A DNA stretch of 36,539 nt from an uncultured Lachnospiraceae bacterium (GCA_910587085.1 CAJUMC010000030.1:1-36539); one strand, 5' to 3'. Positions 1 to 8,139 are shown, numbered from the stretch's first letter. Notes: generated from the letters alone by a model not told the origin. A program made the numbers and translations.

Positions 1-29
1 TCGCCGGCCCTGATCGTAAAATGCAGCAT
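1..29 (-). CDS. Start of an unknown leftward gene, cut by window edge
   Basis: Reading the minus strand, an ATG at 29-27 is preceded by GGAGG with a 7-nt spacer, a good ribosome binding site. Nine codons are visible (MLHFTIRAG) before the window ends, so no function can be assigned. The start lies only 32 bp outside the left recombination site of the invertible segment, so its promoter is likely inside or across that site. This makes it the best candidate for the gene controlled by the switch. Confidence 0.45.
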
Positions 30-61
30 ATTTCAACCTCCATGTTATAATTTTTCTGAAC

Positions 62-89
62 ATGCAACACTTTGTATAAAGTGTTGCAT
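62..89 (+). repeat. Left recombination site of an invertible segment
   Basis: This 28-bp site has perfect 12-bp inverted arms (ATGCAACACTTT and its complement) around an asymmetric 4-bp core, GTAT. The same site occurs once more at 885-912 in the opposite orientation, with core ATAC. Palindromic arms around a short asymmetric core are typical of tyrosine recombinase crossover sites, and the core sets the orientation. The inverted arrangement predicts inversion, not excision, of the DNA between them. Confidence 0.85.
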
Positions 90-163
90 CCCCCGGACCG
101 TGTGCGGCAGGACAGCTTTCGCACCGGCCATGCAGATAAAACCAGTACAGAACGGAGGATTTT

Positions 164-751
164 ATGAGTACAACACAGCCAATCAAGGATCGGAACGATC
201 TGGAGCTTCTGAAAGGTTATTACCGGGACGTCTGTCCGAATCCGCGGAATTACGCCCTGATCAGCACCGGCATCAACACCGCACTGCGCATCAGCGACAT
301 TCTTTCCCTTCGGTGGCGCGACGTGTGCGATCTGCCCTTCCGAAGCTTCCGCCGTCATATCAGCATCATAGAGCGGAAAACAAAGAAAACTGCCTGCATA
401 GCGATCAACCGCAGCTTAAGCCAGGCTCTTTCCTTATATCTAAATACTCTCCCGGCCCCCTGCCCGGAGGATTATATCTTTCACAAAACATACCCGGAAA
501 CTCCGGATGTGCCGCTTTCCCGCTCCCAGGCCTTTCGTATTATTAAACGCGCCTGCAGCCGGCTGGCGCTGCCGGAACATATCAGCTGCCATTCGCTTCG
601 AAAAACTTTCGGCTATCACGCCTGGGCCGCCGGCGCCAATCCAACCGTCCTGATGGTGATCTACAATCACTCCTCCTTCTCAGTTACAAAGCGTTACCTT
701 GGAATTGAACAGGAGGACAAGGACAATATCTTTTTAAATTTGAATTTGTAA
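164..751 (+). CDS. Small tyrosine recombinase (integrase family)
   Basis: This 195-residue protein is essentially a stand-alone catalytic domain of the phage-integrase/Xer family. Visible catalytic residues are R42 (in ALRISDIL), a lysine at K72 or K74, the H143-x-x-R146 box, H169 (YNHSS) and the nucleophile Y178 (KRYLG). The usual N-terminal core-binding domain is nearly absent, as in the short Fim/RecV-type DNA invertases. The start at 164 has a GGAGG-type site just upstream. The gene lies between the only two copies of a 28-bp palindromic site, placed as inverted repeats, so the likely job is to invert its own segment. The family and the catalytic set are clear. The switching role is inferred from the flanking sites. 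Confidence 0.88.
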   Translation: MSTTQPIKDRNDLELLKGYYRDVCPNPRNYALISTGINTALRISDILSLRWRDVCDLPFRSFRRHISIIERKTKKTACIAINRSLSQALSLYLNTLPAPCPEDYIFHKTYPETPDVPLSRSQAFRIIKRACSRLALPEHISCHSLRKTFGYHAWAAGANPTVLMVIYNHSSFSVTKRYLGIEQEDKDNIFLNLNL

Positions 752-884
752 TATCGCAGCCGGCAATAATCAGAAAATATGAAATTTACAAAAGACCGGC
801 TTGCATGGCAGAAAAAATAAAATTTATTTTAAAACGGCTATAAAGTTTTTTGATTGTTATCCGATATATAAAACAAGAACAAGG
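752..884. other. AT-rich spacer inside the invertible segment
   Basis: This stretch lies between the recombinase stop and the right recombination site and is much more AT-rich than its surroundings. The plus strand carries a possible -10 (TATAAA, 867-872) pointing out of the segment to the right. No good -35 was found, so this is only a candidate outward promoter. If real, inversion would turn it toward the gene at the left edge of the window. Confidence 0.35.
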
Positions 885-912
885 ATGCAACACTTTATAC
901 AAAGTGTTGCAT
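885..912 (-). repeat. Right recombination site of the invertible segment
   Basis: This is the exact reverse complement of the site at 62-89, with 12-bp perfect arms and core ATAC. The match with the left site extends 2 bp beyond the 28 bp on one side (30 bp shared). The two sites enclose about 800 bp holding only the recombinase gene and the AT-rich spacer. Confidence 0.85.
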
Positions 913-1202
913 CCTTATTGTAATTATCCTCTTCTTTTCTTTTTTTATACCATCCATACACCGCAGTTCCTTCTCAGCGCCTTGCCGGATGCCTCTCTAA
1001 ACGTTCTTGGCCGGGCAAAGCTCCCGCATGTCCTGCTGTGTCCGCAGACAATCCGTAAAATCCCGCCTTCTGCCCTTCCGTATAATCCGGCCGGTTATGG
1101 AAATACTGGTAACAGCCGGAAACGGTATACCGAAAAAACGGCGCGGATCTTTTCGCGCGCGGAGATCCGCTCATAATACATGCGTGCGAGAATGGAGTTA
1201 TT
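913..1202. other. Intergenic region with no gene seen
   Basis: No convincing coding sequence was found. The only structure noted is an inverted repeat (GCGGATCT at 1143-1150 with AGATCCGC at 1163-1170), which would form a hairpin in the leader of the CotF-like gene. Together with 752-884 and the right recombination site it makes a 450-bp gap between genes. Confidence 0.4.
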
Positions 1203-1658
1203 ATGCAGCTTACCCAAAAAGAAACCGAATTGTTAAAGGATCTGAAGGAGGAAGAAACGCTTTGTGTCGACAAATACAGCAGACATGCCTCCTGCGCGAA
1301 GGATACGCAGCTGCAGTCGCTGTTCCGCCAGATCGCAGAAAATGAACAGCATCACCTTGATACCATTGTGAAAATGCAGCAGGGCGAGGTGCCGAAAATG
1401 AGTTCCGGCAGCTCCTCCTCCCAGCCAACCTTCTCCCCAACCTACCGTACTGCAGATTCGGAGGACAAAAAAAGCGATCGCTATCTCTGCAACGATGTGC
1501 TTTCCACAGAAAAGCATGCCTCCCATCTGTATGACACCTGCATTTTTGAATTCAAGGACGAAAATGCAAGAAATGTGCTGAACCATATCCAGAAAGAAGA
1601 GCAGGAACACGGCAAAATGATCTACGATTACATGAGCACCAACAGCATGTACTCCTGA
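1203..1658 (+). CDS. CotF-like spore coat protein (ferritin-like helices)
   Basis: This 151-residue protein has two helical halves, each with E/H-rich segments typical of the Coat F domain (TQKETELLKDLKEEE..., AENEQHH, and later STEKHASHLYD, KEEQEHGKMIYDYM). The halves are joined by a Ser/Pro-rich linker at about residues 66-85. Members of this family occur in Bacillus and Clostridia spore coats and are small ferritin-like bundles. TGGAGT sits 8 nt before the ATG and supports this start. The gene stands alone, downstream of the recombinase switch, so switch-dependent transcription is possible but not shown. The family is fairly sure; a coat location is inferred from it. Confidence 0.8.
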   Translation: MQLTQKETELLKDLKEEETLCVDKYSRHASCAKDTQLQSLFRQIAENEQHHLDTIVKMQQGEVPKMSSGSSSSQPTFSPTYRTADSEDKKSDRYLCNDVLSTEKHASHLYDTCIFEFKDENARNVLNHIQKEEQEHGKMIYDYMSTNSMYS

Positions 1659-1867
1659 CCTTTTCAGAGCATGGAAATCGGACTGTTCTGCCGGACAGAA
1701 GTTCCGTAATCTTTCCCCGCAAGGGGGAGCCTTCCGGTTCCCTCTTGCGCGGCTCCTTCCGCTGCCATCCGTCCTTCTGCCTCCGCGCGCAGCGGAAGCT
1801 TTCCCGTAAAAGTCATGAATCCTGCTGTTCCGGCATAGAATACAACAAAAAATCTCAGGAATTCAGA

Positions 1868-3469
1868 ATGAAGCGTACTCCTTTTCTCTTGACTCCCCGA
1901 CGACAAAGAAACATACCGGCAGCCGCACAGGCTGTTTCCTCCGAAACGGGAACCGCCTTTGATCCGGCTGACCCGGGTTCGAACTACCCGGCCCAGACTG
2001 TTCCGAATCAGAACAGCAGCAACCCGAATATTTCGAACCAGATGACCGGCGGCAATCCGAATATCCCAAACCAGAACAACGGCGGCAATTCCAGCATTCC
2101 GAACCAGACAAACGGCAGCAATCCGAATATCCCAAACCAGGGCAACGGCGGCAATCCGAATATCCCAAACCAGAATAACGGCAATCCCAATGACCCCGGC
2201 CCGGATAATATTATTCCGGAGGAAACCATGACCGGCCCCTACACCGGCAGTCTGCGGTTTTCCGTGATCGGAGCAGCCGGAAACCGTCCTCTGGAAAATG
2301 TTATGATTGAAATATCCTACACCGGCGAGCCGCAGACAATTCTGCAGACACTGACAACGGACTCCACCGGGCTGACTCCGGTAATCGAGCTTCCGGCCCC
2401 TCCGCTCGCCTTCAGCCTGGAGCCTTTTTCCCAGCAGCCGTATTCGGAATACACCTTCCGGATCAGCAAGGAAGGCTATGAACCGGTCGTGATCAGCGGT
2501 GCCGAGATTCTTCCGACGGTAACCGCGCTTCAAAATGTCGTGCTGGATCCGCTTCCTTCCGCCGGACAGGGAACTGCGGAAGCCTTTGTTATCGGCCCTC
2601 ACACCCTGTACGGTGAATATCCGCCGAAGATTATAGAACCGGAGATCCAGCCGGTCGCAGAAACGGGTGAGATCGTCCTGAGCCGCGTCGTCATACCGGA
2701 ATATGTCGTCGTTCACGACGGCCCTCCGACCGATTCCTCAGCCCCGAACTACTATGTCCCATACCGGGATTATATTAAGAATGTGGCATCGAGCGAAATC
2801 TATGCAACCTGGCCGAGCGCGGCAATTTATGCCAACATACTGGCGATACAGTCCTTTACTCTGAACCGCGTGTACACGGAATTCTACCGCAATAAGGGCT
2901 ACGACTTTACCATCACTTCCTCAACCGCGTTCGATCACAAATGGATCAACGAAAGAAATATCTATGATACCATCAGTCAGGCAGTGGATGACATTTTCAA
3001 CAATTATCTGTCCCGCCCCGGCATCCGGCAGCCGATCCTGACGCAGTACTGCGACGGCAAGCGCGTCACCTGCCCGAATCTCATGTCGCAGTGGGGTTCC
3101 AAATCACTGGCGGATTCCGGCTACACCGCAATACAGATTCTCCGGTATTTTTACGGGGATTCCATTTACATCAACACCACAGATGTTATCTCCGGCATCC
3201 CGTCCTCGTATCCGGGCGAACCTCTGACCGTCGGTTCCACCGGCAGCAAGGTCCGGCAGATGCAGGAACAGCTTGACGCCATTGCAAATGTCTATTATCC
3301 GATCCCAAATATTGCCGCCGACGGCATTTTCGGTCAGCGGACAAGGGAAGCGGTACTTGCCTTTCAGAAGCAGTTTGACCTGCCGCAGACCGGTGTGGTC
3401 GATTTTCGAACCTGGTACAAAATTTCGCAGATTTACGTTGCAATCAGCCGCATCGCAGAATATTCCTGA
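1868..3469 (+). CDS. SpoIID-like and peptidoglycan-binding multidomain protein
   Basis: The reading frame is open from 1745, but the ATG at 1868 (533 residues, MKRTPFLL) is the more plausible start; no strong ribosome site decides it. In order there is a Pro/Asn/Gly-rich tract with five 11-residue repeats (residues 52-106), a beta-rich Ig-like or regulatory-like domain (about 121-228), a SpoIID-like segment around residue 300 (YIKNVASSEIY, then WPSAA and ALNR-like helices), and a C-terminal PG_binding_1 domain (about 454-533, with VRQMQEQL and DGIFGQRTREAV). SpoIID proteins cut glycan strands in sporulation, but this relative may only bind. There is no obvious signal peptide. A role in spore cortex or coat is inferred from the domains and the nearby CotF-like gene. 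Confidence 0.72.
   Translation: MKRTPFLLTPRRQRNIPAAAQAVSSETGTAFDPADPGSNYPAQTVPNQNSSNPNISNQMTGGNPNIPNQNNGGNSSIPNQTNGSNPNIPNQGNGGNPNIPNQNNGNPNDPGPDNIIPEETMTGPYTGSLRFSVIGAAGNRPLENVMIEISYTGEPQTILQTLTTDSTGLTPVIELPAPPLAFSLEPFSQQPYSEYTFRISKEGYEPVVISGAEILPTVTALQNVVLDPLPSAGQGTAEAFVIGPHTLYGEYPPKIIEPEIQPVAETGEIVLSRVVIPEYVVVHDGPPTDSSAPNYYVPYRDYIKNVASSEIYATWPSAAIYANILAIQSFTLNRVYTEFYRNKGYDFTITSSTAFDHKWINERNIYDTISQAVDDIFNNYLSRPGIRQPILTQYCDGKRVTCPNLMSQWGSKSLADSGYTAIQILRYFYGDSIYINTTDVISGIPSSYPGEPLTVGSTGSKVRQMQEQLDAIANVYYPIPNIAADGIFGQRTREAVLAFQKQFDLPQTGVVDFRTWYKISQIYVAISRIAEYS
2021..2185 (+). repeat. Five 33-bp tandem coding repeats
   Basis: Five in-frame 33-bp units encode NPNI(S/P)NQxxGG-like 11-residue repeats. 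Units start at 2021, 2054, 2087, 2120 and 2153. The most conserved part reads AATCCGAATATCCC. Such arrays change length easily by slipped replication or recombination. Confidence 0.85.
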
Positions 3470-3632
3470 TTTGTTCTGCAGGCCTTTCCGCGCGGGCCGC
3501 TGTCCGATACCTTCTTTCACAAATACCGCGCCGGCTGTTTTCCGGTTCAGCCCTTCCGTACCTTCGTACGGGCTGCATTGCGATAAAGGCTTCCGGAACC
3601 TCCACGCGGTTCAAAGCAGCGGCCGGCCAACT

Positions 3633-4910
3633 TCATACCTCTTCGTCCGGCTGATTTTTGTGGCGCAGAAGTATCTGGTAGGCGTCGAACGCCGCCGGCA
3701 TGGAATACTCCTCGCGCAGCTTTCTCGGATGCACGGGGATGCATCCTTTCAGAGCTGCTTCACACTGTCCGAAAATTTCCGCCCTCCCGGTGCCGCCGCT
3801 CCGCCCGGCGGCCTGCGTTTCTCCGTCAGTGCTGCCGCTCTGTCCCAATGTTTCCGCCCTCCCGGTGCTGCCCCGACCGGCATCTGCCGTCTCTGCGTAC
3901 TGCGCTTCCTCCTCCGCTGCTTTTCCTGCCGCTTCGGATAATCCGGCACGGTGCGCAAGGCGGATGTAATATCCGGTCATTCGCCATTCGATATGCGAAA
4001 AAATATGCTTTGCCTCACCGAGTGCCCGGATACAGGCGGCAGTAAGCCCTGCTGCCCCGAGCCGGCTCCTCACATACTCCTCCGACTGCTTTCCCTCGAA
4101 ATGCGGGTACTCCCACAGTCCGGCAAGAAGCCCCTTTTCTGCCCTTTTCCGCACTAGAATCCCCTCATCCGTTTCCAGCACAAGAATTGTCTTTTCCTCA
4201 ATTTTTCTAGGCTTTTTCGCAGGCTTCACCGGCAGTTCCTCCTGCAGCCCTTCCCGATTCGCCGAACAGATCTCCCGAACCGGGCACTCCCCGCACAGCG
4301 GCCTGCCGTTCGGAAGGCACACAATCGCCCCAAGCTCCATAAGCGCCTGATTGAACGCCCCCGCATACTGCTTGGGCATAACACTCTCAAGGCACGAGCC
4401 CACCTGCTTTTTCACGGCATCCTTCGAGATATCGCTGCGGCTTCCCCACAGCCGCATCATTACGCGCAGCACATTGCCGTCTACGGCAGCCGCTTTTTTA
4501 CCGAATGCGATGGAAGCAACGGCGCCGGCCGTATAGCTGCCGATTCCAGGCAGCTTCCGCAACTCTTCCGGAGCGGATGGAAGCTGTCCGTCGTATTTTT
4601 CCATCACGGCAGCGGCAGCCTTTTTCAGATTTTTTACCCGGCTGTAATAGCCCAGCCCCTCCCAAAGCTTCAGCAGTCTTTCGTCATCCGCCTCCGCCAG
4701 CGCCTTGATATCCGGCAGCTCTGCAATAAACCGCCGGAAATATCCTCTTACCGCCTCCACCCTTGTCTGCTGGAGCATGATTTCCGATATCCACACATAG
4801 TACGGCTTCGGATCATCCCGCCACGGCAGCTTTCGCGCATTCTCCGCGAACCAGTCCAGCAGCGGCTCCACCATCTGCCCCGCAAGCTCCCTTGTTTTTT
4901 CCTCTTCCAT
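3633..4910 (-). CDS. mutY: A/G-specific adenine DNA glycosylase
   Basis: MutY removes adenine mispaired with 8-oxoguanine. The 425-residue protein shows the catalytic glutamate E43 in WISEIMLQQT, the helix-hairpin-helix LPGIGSYTAGA (about 120-130), the catalytic aspartate D144 in VDGNV, and the four cysteines of the 4Fe-4S loop (C198, C206, C209, C215). A NUDIX-like C-terminal 8-oxoG recognition domain follows. It is longer than the usual 350 or so residues because about 60 Gly/Ala/Thr-rich residues, including an internal duplication, interrupt the C-terminal domain (about 335-395). The start at 4910 fits the conserved N-terminus. It is transcribed alone, convergent with the SpoIID-like gene. 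Confidence 0.95.
   Translation of the reverse strand: MEEEKTRELAGQMVEPLLDWFAENARKLPWRDDPKPYYVWISEIMLQQTRVEAVRGYFRRFIAELPDIKALAEADDERLLKLWEGLGYYSRVKNLKKAAAAVMEKYDGQLPSAPEELRKLPGIGSYTAGAVASIAFGKKAAAVDGNVLRVMMRLWGSRSDISKDAVKKQVGSCLESVMPKQYAGAFNQALMELGAIVCLPNGRPLCGECPVREICSANREGLQEELPVKPAKKPRKIEEKTILVLETDEGILVRKRAEKGLLAGLWEYPHFEGKQSEEYVRSRLGAAGLTAACIRALGEAKHIFSHIEWRMTGYYIRLAHRAGLSEAAGKAAEEEAQYAETADAGRGSTGRAETLGQSGSTDGETQAAGRSGGTGRAEIFGQCEAALKGCIPVHPRKLREEYSMPAAFDAYQILLRHKNQPDEEV
3776..3872 (-). repeat. 75-bp duplication inside mutY
   Basis: A 22-bp block starting TTTCCGCCCTCCCGG occurs at 3776-3797 and again at 3851-3872 with one mismatch. The period is 75 bp, or 25 codons, so the duplication keeps the frame. 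It creates the GGTGRAE/GSTGRAE repeats in the C-terminal domain insert. Confidence 0.7.
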
Positions 4911-5311
4911 ATATTATCCCCCGTATCGCAGGCTGCTGTACAGACGGCATTATCCGCAGCACCGGAATTTACCTATATCCCCGTATATCGCAGGCTGCCG
5001 GAAATATGCTTCCGCAGGCCGCCGGAAAACCGTCCTGCGTCCCATACATTTCCGGTTTTATGTTTCCGGCTTCCGTCTTACGGAAGCTTCCGGGCTGCGC
5101 GCTGTTTTTTCCGTTCCAGGGCCCGTCCGTTTTCCTGTCTTTGGCAGCACGGTTTCCGGCTTCTCCTCTGCCATGCATTCATCCGTTTTATTATATGGAA
5201 AGACTGAAAAAATAGCAAGGAAAATGCTTGCGTTTTCCCCCTGTCCTGATGTATATTTAATATAGGAAGTTCATCTAAACATAAACGATAAAATCTCAAT
5301 GGGGTGTCAAT
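4911..5311. other. Intergenic region between mutY and a lipoprotein gene
   Basis: No gene is supported here. It contains an imperfect direct repeat (ATCGCAGGCTGC-type) at about 4911-4937 and 4974-5000, and a hairpin GCTTCCGT-ctt-ACGGAAGC at 5069-5087. The right end holds the probable lipoprotein promoter. Confidence 0.5.
5228..5257 (+). promoter_or_regulatory. Probable promoter of the lipoprotein gene
   Basis: TTGCGT at 5228-5233 and TATATT at 5252-5257 are separated by 18 bp, about 55 bp upstream of the ATG at 5312. This fits a housekeeping sigma-A promoter of moderate strength. Confidence 0.45.
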
Positions 5312-6148
5312 ATGTCGTCAAGGAAATTTCACGGTCGAAATTTAAATACATATTCTTTTTTTCCGCGTTTTTCCATATTGATCTGCTTTTACGTGATGCT
5401 TGCCGGATGCGGCGCGGCTCCTGCAGATTACCGGCCTGATACCCCGACGGTGTCTCTTTCCCCGTCCGGCGCGCCGAGCGAAGATGCCTCCGTCTCCCCG
5501 CTTCCGTCGGGTCCGGCGCAGGTTCCCCTGCCGTCTCCCACGCCGTCGCCTTCCCAGGGCTGCAGCGCGGAGGAGGCCGAACAGCTTATCCGCGATGAGA
5601 TTATGCCGGGACATTACGACATCTCCCTGCTCTCCGACACTTTTGAGTACAATGGGGAGCTTTGCTATACTTTTGTTATCACGAAAAACGGCACAACGAT
5701 GGAGCCGCTCGTTCTTGTCGGCCAGAGCTCCGGCGAGCTCAGATGCATCTCCGAGCGCGGTATCGTCCGCGATTTTACTCTACATCCGCTGTACCGCCTT
5801 CCTGCTGCACCAACCCCGGAACCGCCGTCGCCGTCGCCGACATCCGCACCGCAAAATCCGGATGGGGAAATTGTTTCCAAATGGATTACACCGGAGGAAG
5901 CGCTCCGTATTTTCCGTGAACTGACGTCGGAACAGACCGGCCTATCCGGCACCGCGGACGGCTATCTGTTTTATATCAACGAGGAACTGAACCGCGTTAT
6001 GGATACGGAATGCTATACTATTCTCGCCTATACGGCACTGGACGGCCGGTTGTTTTTTGAAGCCCTGTTCTATATTACGGCGGACGGCTCATCCATTTAC
6101 CGGAAAACCGACGCCACAGGCGAGCTGGAAATTTTCTCGCTGCACTGA
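5312..6148 (+). CDS. Lipoprotein of unknown function, Pro/Ser-rich linkers
   Basis: This 278-residue protein begins with a basic N-terminus, a hydrophobic stretch and a lipobox ending LAGC (cysteine near residue 33), so it should be lipid-anchored on the outer face of the membrane. A Pro/Ser-rich linker (about 40-85) leads to a first globular domain (SAEEAEQLIRDEI to about 165). A second PSPSPT linker leads to a second domain of similar predicted alpha/beta make-up (ITPEEALRIFREL to the end), so the two halves could be distant duplicates. The EEA-type helix followed by strands is faintly PepSY-like, but this is not a firm match. The ribosome site is weak (TGGGG). No function is assigned. Confidence 0.75.
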   Translation: MSSRKFHGRNLNTYSFFPRFSILICFYVMLAGCGAAPADYRPDTPTVSLSPSGAPSEDASVSPLPSGPAQVPLPSPTPSPSQGCSAEEAEQLIRDEIMPGHYDISLLSDTFEYNGELCYTFVITKNGTTMEPLVLVGQSSGELRCISERGIVRDFTLHPLYRLPAAPTPEPPSPSPTSAPQNPDGEIVSKWITPEEALRIFRELTSEQTGLSGTADGYLFYINEELNRVMDTECYTILAYTALDGRLFFEALFYITADGSSIYRKTDATGELEIFSLH

Positions 6149-6153
6149 GCCGG

Positions 6154-6183
6154 AAAGAAATCTCAAAGAAAGAAATCTCAAAA
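6154..6183 (+). repeat. 15-bp tandem duplication
   Basis: AAAGAAATCTCAAAG is followed directly by a second, nearly identical copy between the lipoprotein gene and the next small gene. It appears to be a simple local duplication. Confidence 0.6.
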
Positions 6184-6242
6184 CTTCCCAACCCGGGACA
6201 AATTATTTTGAAAAGCTATCAAAAATGGAAAGGATGAATTCT

Positions 6243-6551
6243 ATGGACATGACAGAGCAGGCCTCCGCGCCCGATGAAAATGAAAAGAAATCGTACAAGC
6301 CGCTTCCCCATTACGACCCGATGCTGCATGAGGATTTTTCCATGTATGAACGTCCCACCTACATCCGGGATCTCACTTTGTTCGACAACAATGAAGTCAT
6401 GCTTAACCGCGGCAATGTTATCCATTTTTATGAATGCAATACACTCAAGCCGAAGAAAATCGGCGGCGACGCGATCGACGTGGAAATCACCTCGGAGGAG
6501 GATATCACGGACGGCGCTGGAGACCATGCCGGTTCTGCGGAAATGCAATGA
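6243..6551 (+). CDS. Small protein of unknown function
   Basis: A 102-residue acidic, soluble protein. Three in-frame ATGs lie close together (6225, 6234, 6243). GGAAAGGA at 6227-6234 places the best start at 6243 (MDMTEQ). The middle region (YERPTYIRDLTLFDNNEV) has the composition of a folded domain, and the ends are charged and likely flexible. It has no cysteines apart from one near residue 66, no signal peptide and no membrane segment. It follows the lipoprotein gene by about 95 bp and may be co-transcribed with it. I do not recognise the family. Confidence 0.65.
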   Translation: MDMTEQASAPDENEKKSYKPLPHYDPMLHEDFSMYERPTYIRDLTLFDNNEVMLNRGNVIHFYECNTLKPKKIGGDAIDVEITSEEDITDGAGDHAGSAEMQ

Positions 6552-6561
6552 TAAAACAATG

Positions 6562-6622
6562 TCCGCAGGGCACGGACACCGCTGCATCCATGCGGTTTTC
6601 CGGTGTCCTGCGGATATTTTTT
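6562..6622 (+). terminator. Rho-independent terminator after the small unknown gene
   Basis: A long GC-rich stem (TCCGCAGG...CGGACACCG pairing with CGGTGTCC...TGCGGA) ends in a run of Ts at 6617-6622. It lies between convergent genes and overlaps the end of enolase, so it terminates rightward transcription and may also slow leftward transcription. Confidence 0.7.
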
Positions 6623-7973
6623 ACTGCTGCATCAGTTCCTTAAGTTGATAGACGGCCGTCCCGTCAAGCTCCTCCTCGATGCGCAGCAGGCGGTTGTATT
6701 TCGCCACACGGTCACTGCGGCAAGGTGCTCCGGTTTTTATCTGGCCTGCCTCGCATGCCACGGCGAGATCAGCGATAAAGGTATCCTCCGTCTCCCCTGA
6801 GCGGTGAGAGATTACAACGCGGTAGCCGGCATCCTTCGCCATGCGGATTGTCTCCATCGTCTCCGTCAGCGTACCGATCTGATTCACCTTTATCAGCACG
6901 GCGTTTCCTGCCTTCCGCCGGATTCCCTCCTCCAGCCGTTTCGCGTTTGTCACAAACAGATCGTCCCCGACCAGCTGCACGCGGGCGCCGAGTCTTGCAG
7001 TCAGCTGCTCCCAGCCCTCCCAGTCATTTTCGTCGAGCGCATCCTCGATCGAAACAATGGGATATTTACTGCAGAGCATATCGTAGTAATCAATCATTTC
7101 CTGCGTATTTCTCATAACCTCGATTTTCTGCGTATCCGGAGTTCCGCAGAGCCCGCCGTTGGCCAGCTCCCTGCGTCTGCTCTCCCCCGGAAAATAGTAC
7201 ATGCCCGCATCCGCATTGTGCAGCTCGCTCGCTGCGGCGTCCATCGCAAATACTATATCCTTTCCCGGCTCATAGCCCGCCGAGCGGACCGCTTCCATCA
7301 GATAATCGAAAACCTCCGCTGCATCCTTCAAATCCGGGGCAAAGCCGCCCTCATCCCCGACCGCAGTCACATGCCCGGCCTTTTCAAGCAGCTTTTTCAG
7401 CTGATGATACACCTCAGTTCCCATACGCAGCCCTTCCTTGAAGCAGCATGCGCCGGCCGGCATTATCATAAACTCCTGAAAATCCAGATCGTTCTTCGCA
7501 TGAACCCCGCCGTTGACAATATTCATCATCGGCACCGGCATGCGCCTCGCCGTATCGCCGCCAAGATAGCGGTAAAGCGGCAGACCAAGCGAATTTGCTG
7601 CCGCGGCTGCCGTCGCCAGCGAAACCGCCAGCATTGCATTTGCGCCGAAGCGGGATTTGTTCTCCGTCCCATCCGCTTCCTTCATTTTATTGTCCACGGC
7701 CGCCTGCTTGAGCGGCGACATTCCTGCAAGCAGCTCCTCAATCTCCCTGACATGCCCGACCGCCTGCGTCACACCTTTTCCCTGATAGCGGAACTCCTCC
7801 CCGTCCCGCAGCTCAAGCGCTTCATGCTCTCCTGTTGAAGCACCGGACGGCACTGCCGCCCTTCCCAGCGTCTGATCATTTAAGGAGACATCGGCCTCCA
7901 CCGTCGGGTTTCCCCGGGAATCCAATATTTCCCGCGCTTTTATTTTTTCAATCCAAAGCTCCTGCTGACTCAT
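6621..7973 (-). CDS. eno: Enolase
   Basis: Enolase interconverts 2-phosphoglycerate and phosphoenolpyruvate in glycolysis. The 450-residue protein contains the family landmarks in order: SGASTGEHEALELRDG, VGDEGGFAPDL, the metal-ligand segments SIEDALDENDW and LVGDDLFVTN, the lysine segment KVNQIGTLTET, and SHRSGETED near the end. The frame extends upstream to 8042, but a GGAGG 7 nt before the ATG at 7973 (MSQQELWIEK) and the conserved N-terminus fix the start. The length is slightly above the usual 430. It is monocistronic and divergent from the M32 peptidase gene. Confidence 0.98.
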   Translation of the reverse strand: MSQQELWIEKIKAREILDSRGNPTVEADVSLNDQTLGRAAVPSGASTGEHEALELRDGEEFRYQGKGVTQAVGHVREIEELLAGMSPLKQAAVDNKMKEADGTENKSRFGANAMLAVSLATAAAAANSLGLPLYRYLGGDTARRMPVPMMNIVNGGVHAKNDLDFQEFMIMPAGACCFKEGLRMGTEVYHQLKKLLEKAGHVTAVGDEGGFAPDLKDAAEVFDYLMEAVRSAGYEPGKDIVFAMDAAASELHNADAGMYYFPGESRRRELANGGLCGTPDTQKIEVMRNTQEMIDYYDMLCSKYPIVSIEDALDENDWEGWEQLTARLGARVQLVGDDLFVTNAKRLEEGIRRKAGNAVLIKVNQIGTLTETMETIRMAKDAGYRVVISHRSGETEDTFIADLAVACEAGQIKTGAPCRSDRVAKYNRLLRIEEELDGTAVYQLKELMQQ

Positions 7974-8036
7974 ATTTCCTCCAATTCCGCGTCTGACCGC
8001 AAATAGACTGATACGATACGTAACCTGTCTTATTTT

Positions 8037-8066
8037 TTGCATTTTTCCTTTGAATTATGCTATACT
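8037..8066 (+). promoter_or_regulatory. Promoter of the M32 carboxypeptidase gene
   Basis: TTGCAT (8037-8042) and TATACT (8061-8066) are spaced by 18 bp, with a predicted start about 65 bp before the ATG at 8140. Confidence 0.6.
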
Positions 8067-8139
8067 ATAGGCATGTTTATCAGCGAACAGAAAAATAATA
8101 CTTATGGAGGTACCGAAAACTTTAATTATGGAGAAAGCT

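Noticed and set aside
62..912. The two palindromic sites as terminal repeats of a transposon
   Set aside because: The sites are palindromes with an asymmetric core, fit a tyrosine recombinase, and there is no transposase or target-site duplication; inversion explains them better.
4892..5215. 107-codon plus-strand frame in the mutY-lipoprotein gap
   Set aside because: It begins inside mutY on the opposite strand, lacks a ribosome site and has an unlikely composition.
6804..7838. Long plus-strand frame opposite enolase
   Set aside because: The minus strand is a fully conserved enolase; the opposite frame is a shadow caused by GC-rich codon use.
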